Assembly (NCBI RefSeq): GCF_018919395.1
Contig: NZ_JAHLME010000006.1
Location: forward strand, 182,326 to 246,325
Reading direction: 5' to 3'
DNA: 64,000 nt
Origin: Geomonas azotofigens
GTDB taxonomy: Bacteria > Desulfobacterota > Desulfuromonadia > Geobacterales > Geobacteraceae
The notes beneath the pieces are model-generated. The model was not told where the DNA came from. It did no database searches and saw only the letters and a program-made list of their open reading frames with translations. The position numbers and the translations under genes were made by a program. Shown piece by piece: positions 60,092 through 64,000 of this stretch (positions within the stretch are counted from its first letter, which is position 1; the number at the start of each line of letters is the position of its first letter).

Positions 60092-60181
60092 ATGACCGTC
60101 ATCGTTGCGATGTTCGCTTTTTCCTGGCTGACACTGGCCGCCCTTTCGCTCTGCCCCTTGCGGCAGCGCAAGGATGATTAA
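60092..60181 (+). CDS. 29-residue single-segment membrane microprotein
   Basis: A small gene with an ideal AAGGAG site 6 nt before the ATG. The product has one membrane segment, MTVIVAMFAFSWLTLAALSL, then CPLRQRKDD, a positively charged end that would stay in the cytoplasm. It is closed by its own strong terminator (60236-60276). No family is recognised. It lies between ric and norCB, about 110 nt after ric with no promoter visible, so it is probably made from the ric transcript. Similar tiny membrane proteins are often subunits or regulators of oxidases or transporters. Confidence 0.65.
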   Translation: MTVIVAMFAFSWLTLAALSLCPLRQRKDD

Positions 60182-60235
60182 CGCACCGAAACCAGCTCCA
60201 CATTAGCCCGTCCCACCCAAACCGCCCCTACGCAC

Positions 60236-60276
60236 AAGGCCCCGAAACCGGATCGCAACAATCCTTTCGGGGCCTT
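60236..60276 (+). terminator. Terminator between the microprotein gene and norC
   Basis: Perfect 12-bp stem AAGGCCCCGAAA / TTTCGGGGCCTT (60236-60247, 60265-60276), 17-nt loop, followed by ATTTATG on the plus strand. Confidence 0.85.
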
Positions 60277-60291
60277 ATTTATGCCCTCCGG

Positions 60292-60348
60292 TTGACATCC
60301 CCCCTGCTCGGGGTATCCTTCCCGCTGTCAATAATTAGATTTATCTAA
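60292..60348 (+). promoter_or_regulatory. norCB promoter with downstream palindrome
   Basis: TTGACA (60292-60297), 16-nt spacer, TATCCT (60314-60319). The perfect palindrome TTAGATTTATCTAA stands at 60335-60348, about 10-23 nt downstream of the expected start point, where a bound repressor would block transcription. Its AT-rich form differs from the FNR-like box of ric. Confidence 0.6.
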
Positions 60349-60382
60349 CCATATTCACCAACCACGGCAAAAGGAGGGCGGT

Positions 60383-61099
60383 ATGACCGGAAAAACAGCC
60401 CGGCTGATCTTCTGGGTGGGAACCCTAACCTCGGCAGCGATTTTCCTCTGGCAAACCTACGACTTCCACATGCAGACCCCCAAGTTCACCCACACCGACA
60501 AGCTCACCGAACAAGTAGTCGCCGGCAAGAAGGTCTGGCACAAGTACAACTGCAACGACTGCCACACCATCCTCGGCTTTGGCGGCTACTACGCCCCCGA
60601 CATGACCAAGGCGTTCTACCGGCTCGGTGAGAACAACATCGCCTCCATCGTGCAGCACCCCGAGGTCATGTACAAAAACTCGTTCCGGAAGATGCCCCAA
60701 TTGGGTGTAAGCGAAACCGAAAGCAGGCAACTGGTCAGCTTCCTGCGCTGGGTGGGCGACATCGAGAACCGGCACTGGCCGCCTCAGGATGAAAAGTACG
60801 TACAGGCCTACAGGCTGCGCGAAACCCAGCCGCAGAAGCTGGACAAGGTGCACCTGGTGCTGCAGGCATGCGGCGGCTGCCACACCTTCGAACACCAGGG
60901 GCGCAACGTAGGCGGCGACCTCACCGACATCGCCAACCGGATCACCTACGACCGTCAGACCCTGATCAACTACATGATCAATCCGCAGTCGGTGCGGCCA
61001 GGGGTCGCCATGCCGCCGCAGGACGTGAGCCCGCAGACGGCCGGCATCATCGCCGACTTCATCCTGAGCCTTAAGTCCACCAAGGAGGTGAGCAAATGA
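60383..61099 (+). CDS. norC: Diheme NorC-like subunit of nitric oxide reductase
   Basis: 238 residues, longer than the usual 150 of NorC. The N-terminal anchor is LIFWVGTLTSAAIFLWQTY. A first haem c site CNDCH lies at Cys57-His61 in the NorC context (GKKVWHKYNCNDCHTILG, GGYYAPDMTKAF), and a second CGGCH lies at Cys163-His167 in a class I cytochrome extension (VGGDLTDIANRITY, with AMPPQD as a possible Met ligand). It would pass electrons to NorB for reduction of NO to N2O. The stop overlaps the norB ATG by 4 nt. Confidence 0.93.
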   Translation: MTGKTARLIFWVGTLTSAAIFLWQTYDFHMQTPKFTHTDKLTEQVVAGKKVWHKYNCNDCHTILGFGGYYAPDMTKAFYRLGENNIASIVQHPEVMYKNSFRKMPQLGVSETESRQLVSFLRWVGDIENRHWPPQDEKYVQAYRLRETQPQKLDKVHLVLQACGGCHTFEHQGRNVGGDLTDIANRITYDRQTLINYMINPQSVRPGVAMPPQDVSPQTAGIIADFILSLKSTKEVSK

Positions 61100-62466
61100 T
61101 GCTGATCGAATACCAAAGCCAGCGGGTGTCGCTGTGGTACTTCCGTCTCGCCCTGGTGCTATTCATACTGCAGGTGATCATGGGGCTGTGGCTCTCCATC
61201 AACTACGCCTTCACGCTGCCGCAGGAACTGGTCAACGTCTTCCCCTTCTCCACCGCCCGCGAGATCCATACCAACGTGCTGGTGGCCTGGATGCTCCTGG
61301 GGTTCATGGGAGGGACCTATTACATCCTCCCCCCCGAGTGCGGCCGTGAGCTCTACAGCCCGAAAATCGCCTACGCGCAGCTCATCATCTTCGTCGCCGC
61401 CGCGGTCACCGCGGTGGTCGGCTTCCTGTTCGGCTGGACCCGCGGCAAGCCGCTGTTGGAGATCCCCTTCCCCCTGAACGGACTGATCGTGGTCGCCGCC
61501 CTCCTCTTCATCGCCAATGTCGCCATGACCATCATCCAGTCCAAGGAGAAGTCGGCCCTGCAGTGGATGCTGCTCGGCGGGGTCACCTTCCTGGCCGTCA
61601 TGTACCTCTTCGGCATGCCCTTCTACAGGAACCTGAACACGGATTACTACTACTGGTGGTGGGTGATCCATCTCTGGGTGGAGGGGGCCTGGGAGGTGGT
61701 GACCGCGTCCATCGTCGCCTACATCATCATGCGGGTGACCGGGGTGGACCGCAAGGTGGTGGAGAAATGGCTCTACGTCGAGACCGGGCTTTTCCTCTTC
61801 ACCGGCATCGTCGGCACCGGCCATCACTACTACTGGATCGGCGCGCCCGACTACTGGCTCTGGTGGGGCGGCGTCTTCAGCGCCCTGGAGCCGCTTCCCA
61901 TCGTGCTCATGGTGGTGGACACCTGGATGCACGTGCGCGAGCGCAAAAACCCCATAGTGAACCCGCTCACCTGGTACTACATCGTCGGGCTCGCCATCTA
62001 CCACCTTGTCGGCGCCGGTCTTTGGGGCTTCATGCACACGCTGCCGCCGATCAACTACTACACCCATGGCAGCCAGGTCACCGTCTCCCACGGCCACCTC
62101 GCCTTCTTCGGCGCCTATGCCCTGTTGAACCTCACCATCTTCTATTTCGCCATGCCGCGGCTTAAGGGGATCAACAAGTACCAGGACCGGCTCGGCAAGT
62201 GGGGCTTCTGGATCACCACCATTTCCATGTTCCTGTTGGGTCTCGTCTTCGGCATCGCCGGGATCCTGCAGACCTACCTGGAGCGCTTCCTGGACATCGG
62301 TTACAGCACCGCGCACCTCACCATGATGTTCTGGTTCCGGGTCGCCTTCGGCGTCGGTCTCGTCTTCCTTGCCGGCGTCGTCATCACCGTGTACCACCTC
62401 TTCACCATCAAGCCCTCCAGCATCCCCGCTCCCGAACCGGCGGTGACGCCCGCCGCCAACATCTAA
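61096..62466 (+). CDS. norB: Nitric oxide reductase subunit B (cNOR)
   Basis: 456 residues with 12 predicted membrane segments of the haem-copper oxidase superfamily. Haem b ligands are His58 (REIHTNVLVAWMLLG) and His334; haem b3 His332 (SHGHLAFFGAY). The non-haem iron FeB ligands are His192, His243 and His244, and Glu196 in WVIHLWVEGAWE fits the conserved glutamate. It lacks the quinol-oxidase N-terminal extension of qNOR, consistent with NorC as electron donor. No norD or norQ lies nearby. It may protect against NO, since a full denitrification set is not visible. Confidence 0.97.
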   Translation: MMLIEYQSQRVSLWYFRLALVLFILQVIMGLWLSINYAFTLPQELVNVFPFSTAREIHTNVLVAWMLLGFMGGTYYILPPECGRELYSPKIAYAQLIIFVAAAVTAVVGFLFGWTRGKPLLEIPFPLNGLIVVAALLFIANVAMTIIQSKEKSALQWMLLGGVTFLAVMYLFGMPFYRNLNTDYYYWWWVIHLWVEGAWEVVTASIVAYIIMRVTGVDRKVVEKWLYVETGLFLFTGIVGTGHHYYWIGAPDYWLWWGGVFSALEPLPIVLMVVDTWMHVRERKNPIVNPLTWYYIVGLAIYHLVGAGLWGFMHTLPPINYYTHGSQVTVSHGHLAFFGAYALLNLTIFYFAMPRLKGINKYQDRLGKWGFWITTISMFLLGLVFGIAGILQTYLERFLDIGYSTAHLTMMFWFRVAFGVGLVFLAGVVITVYHLFTIKPSSIPAPEPAVTPAANI

Positions 62467-62633
62467 AGGCAAGAAAAAAAAGGGACCATGCGTTCGCATG
62501 GTCCCTTCCCCTTTCCCCAACAGCCGGTACAGATGCGACATTTGATTGCCGAGAAAGATACTCTGCCTTCTATCCCGCGGGACATCACGTGATACACCAA
62601 TCCGGGAACATCCAAACGAGCCTGACGAGGCAT
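62463..62633 (-). pseudogene. Truncated REP-associated tyrosine transposase (RAYT) N terminus
   Basis: The first 25 or so residues, MPRQARLDVPGLVYHVMSRG and IEGR, match the start of Y1/RAYT transposases (MPR..R...PG..YHV..RG). After that the frame goes into unrelated sequence (CRICTGCWGKGKGPC) and the norB terminator. The catalytic HUH and Tyr parts are absent. It is therefore a leftover fragment beside the IS. Confidence 0.7.
62472..62507 (+). terminator. Terminator behind norB
   Basis: 13-bp perfect stem AAGGGACCATGCG / CGCATGGTCCCTT (62480-62492, 62495-62507) with a very short loop. The plus-strand tail is CCCCTTTCC, while an A8 run precedes it; so on the minus strand it is a strong terminator with T-run, and on the plus strand a weaker one. 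Confidence 0.75.
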
Positions 62634-62977
62634 AACAACCTCCCTCAGCATTAGACCAACATTAATAAGTTACCTAACTAACCAACGTCCCCTCTCTTCC
62701 TCAGGCGGGGCGTGAAAAAGTTTTCGGAGGACGGGCAGGCAGAAAGGGAGAAGCACACGTAAATTTAAACAAGGGCTGCTTTTTCTAATGTAAGGGTCAC
62801 TTTAAAATAAAGCAGGTGTGCCTAATTTTAAATAAGGGGTGCAGTTTTTAAAAAAAGGTCTGGGGGCAGTAGAAGCGGGCCCTTCATCAGCAGATGAGGG
62901 GGGCACTGCAGGTTTTGCAGGCCGCGTTTATTTTGCAGTAGGGGTTGTTTTTACAAAGACACCCGTAAGCTTCCCCG
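62634..62977. other. AT-rich intergenic region with degenerate tracts
   Basis: No gene is seen. Between 62758 and 62872 four blocks of A/T-rich tract followed by a G/C-rich word occur (AAACAAGGGCTGC; AAATAAAGCAGGTGTGC; AAATAAGGGGTGCAG; AAAAAAAGGTCTGGGGGCAG). Further on there are CTGCAG-TTTTGCAG words. Base composition differs strongly from the GC-rich surroundings, consistent with foreign DNA next to the IS. Confidence 0.5.
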
Positions 62978-63831
62978 TCAAGTAGACATTTCATAAGTAG
63001 AGTTTCTGGTGTAGCGATTCATGTAATCAGCGGGTGTCAGATCCCCGAGAGCATCATGCGGGCGTAGCTCGTTGTAGTCGTTCATCCACCAGTAAGTGAT
63101 CTCCCGGACCTGGCTCAGGCTCTGGAAAACATACAGACTCAGGATTTCCTCCCTGTAGGTGCGATTGAACCGCTCGATGTACGCGTTCTGGTTCGGCTCG
63201 CCAGGTTGGATGTAGTGGATCATCATTCCAGCAGTCTCAGCCCAGGCAACGAAGTCGCCACTGAGGAACTCAGGCCCATTATCGGTTCTCAGCACGTGAG
63301 GAAGGCCACGCTCCTGCTTTAACCGCTCGAAGATGCGGATGAGACGCCTGCCGGTAATCGAGGTGTCGATCTCAATGCTGAGACACTCGCGGTTGAAATC
63401 GTCGATGACGTTGAAGGTGCGAAACGTTTTCCCACAGTAGAGCGTATCGCTCATAAAATCTGCCGACCACACCTGGTTCGGTTGCTGAGGTACCCAAAGA
63501 GGTTGCTTAATCCGCTTTGGCAGCCGTTTCTTAGCCCGGCGTTTCAGGTTGAGCTTCAGATCACAGTAGACCCGATAGACGCGCTTGTGGTTCCATCTGT
63601 GGCCCGTGCGGCGGAGGGCTTTGAACGACTTCCAGAAACCCCATCGAGGATGACGCTCCATCAGCTTGTTCAAAGCATCGATGACGCGCCCATCGCGCTC
63701 AGATGAAGACTTCGGGACTCTGTAGAAGGCCGCACGCGAAATGCCGACACAGGAACAACTTTGCTGCACGGTCAGCTTGTGTTCTTCGACCAGGTGAACG
63801 ACAGCTTCACGTTTCGCCTGCGGCCCTAGAG
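62978..63831 (-). CDS. IS3-family transposase OrfB (DDE integrase part)
   Basis: About 263 residues from the first ATG (63769), or about 285 when entered by -1 frameshift from orfA (KKALGPQAKREAVVHLVEEH precedes it). The HTH_21 region follows (SCSCVGISRAAFYRVPKS), then the rve integrase core with Asp in VWSADFMSDTL, Asp in LRTDNGPEFLSGDF and Glu in NQNAYIERFNRTYREE. The C terminus is HDALGDLTPADYMNRY. No stop or frameshift interrupts the core, so the transposase is probably functional when fused to OrfA. Confidence 0.93.
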
Positions 63832-64000
63832 CTTTTTTTCGATCAGGTCCTTGAGTGCATGGTTCTCCAGCGCGAGGTCCACGTACATTCGTTTGAGCCG
63901 AGACAGCTCCGCTTCCATCTCCTTCATGCGCTTGAGATCGGAAGCTTCCATGCCGCCGTACTTGGACTTCCAGTTGTAGTAGGTTGGCTCGGAGATGCCG
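63826..64000 (-). CDS. IS3-family transposase OrfA (partial at 5' end)
   Basis: C-terminal 57 codons of OrfA: GISEPTYYNWKSKYGGMEA then a leucine-zipper-like helix (SDLKRMKEMEAELSRLKRMY) ending LKDLIEKKL and TAG at 63826. OrfA carries the helix-turn-helix for binding the IS ends. The stop lies just beyond the slip site 63832-63839. Confidence 0.92.
   Translation of the reverse strand, partial: GISEPTYYNWKSKYGGMEASDLKRMKEMEAELSRLKRMYVDLALENHALKDLIEKKL
63832..63839 (-). other. Predicted -1 ribosomal frameshift site in the IS
   Basis: AAAAAAAG on the minus strand (codons GAA AAA AAG CTC TAG). A -1 slip gives GAA AAA AAA GCT CTA, avoids the TAG and continues directly into OrfB. This is the usual A6-7G slippery site of IS3 elements. 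Confidence 0.8.

Larger units (their letters stand above)
62978..64000 (-). mobile_element. IS3-family insertion sequence (IS407-like group), cut by window end
   Basis: Two overlapping frames orfA and orfB on the minus strand with an AAAAAAAG slip site at their junction are the IS3 hallmark; OrfA and OrfB sequences resemble the IS407 group. The start of orfA and the outer inverted repeat lie beyond 64000. The inner terminus could not be fixed: no terminal repeat pair is visible in the window. It seems intact as far as it goes. Confidence 0.9.

Noticed and set aside
62860..62875. GGTCTGGGGGCAG as an IS407-type terminal repeat
   Set aside because: Orientation is wrong for the end of the element (the expected word reads CCTGCCCCC inward) and no partner end is available.

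Overview
The window reads as a chromosomal segment of a GC-rich member of the Geobacterales (Geobacter, Citrifermentans or Geomonas type). The main reasons are an atypical type II secretion/pilus operon of the Geobacter Oxp kind, a citramalate synthase next to aspartate kinase, AcnB as aconitase, lon-clpX-clpP-tig in one run, and several small intergenic repeat families. The assignment is inferred from gene content and order; no database search was possible. Nearly all genes are ordinary core genes with dense packing, and most lie on the minus strand.

Layout. 1-6.1 kb (minus): rimP-nusA-ylxR/L7Ae-infB-rbfA-nrnA, the transcription and translation factor operon, with a terminator-like hairpin in its leader. 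6.3-11 kb: thrC and a YrfG-like phosphatase (plus), a Fis-type small regulator (minus), and pepF (plus), with 9-nt GTCGGACNN repeats behind thrC and pepF. 11-16.2 kb (minus): acnB, fdhD and a GabD-type aldehyde dehydrogenase. 16.3-17.7 kb: a secreted protein with a cohesin-like N terminus and a dockerin-like calcium loop at its C terminus. 17.9-31.3 kb (minus): gspF-gspE-pilM/N/O/P-like genes-gspD-two pseudopilins-ftsE-ftsX-envC-ctp, a secretion system whose secretin carries its own cohesin-like domain, followed by septal murein-hydrolase control genes. 31.4-33.2 kb: a polyprenol-phosphate mannosyltransferase with a coupled 61-residue membrane protein, tRNA-Asp, tRNA-Val, tRNA-Asp and an HU gene. 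33.3-39.1 kb: tig-clpP-clpX-lon under one promoter. 39.2-42.2 kb: an Rrf2-type [Fe-S] regulator followed by cytochrome bd oxidase cydAB, with palindromes placed on both promoters. 42.4-46.4 kb: a small zinc-ribbon protein and lysC-cimA-comEA-like. 46.5-55.3 kb: xseA-xseB-ispA-dxs-peptidase MA-acpS-nnr-CBS-tsaE. 55.5-58.5 kb: a probably leaderless ParA-like ATPase with a Cys-rich tail, a YibQ-type deacetylase and a DUF2442 gene. 58.6-62.5 kb (plus): an oxygen and nitrosative stress island made of a bacteriohemerythrin, the Fe-S repair protein Ric behind an FNR-like box, a 29-residue membrane microprotein, and norC-norB, where NorC has two haem sites. 62.5-64 kb: a degenerate RAYT fragment, a strange AT-rich stretch and an IS3-family (IS407-type) element that runs off the window.

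The most distinctive parts are the cohesin-bearing secretion locus with its cohesin/dockerin neighbour, and the nitric oxide island with its unknown microprotein and diheme NorC. No CRISPR array, prophage or classical defence island is visible.
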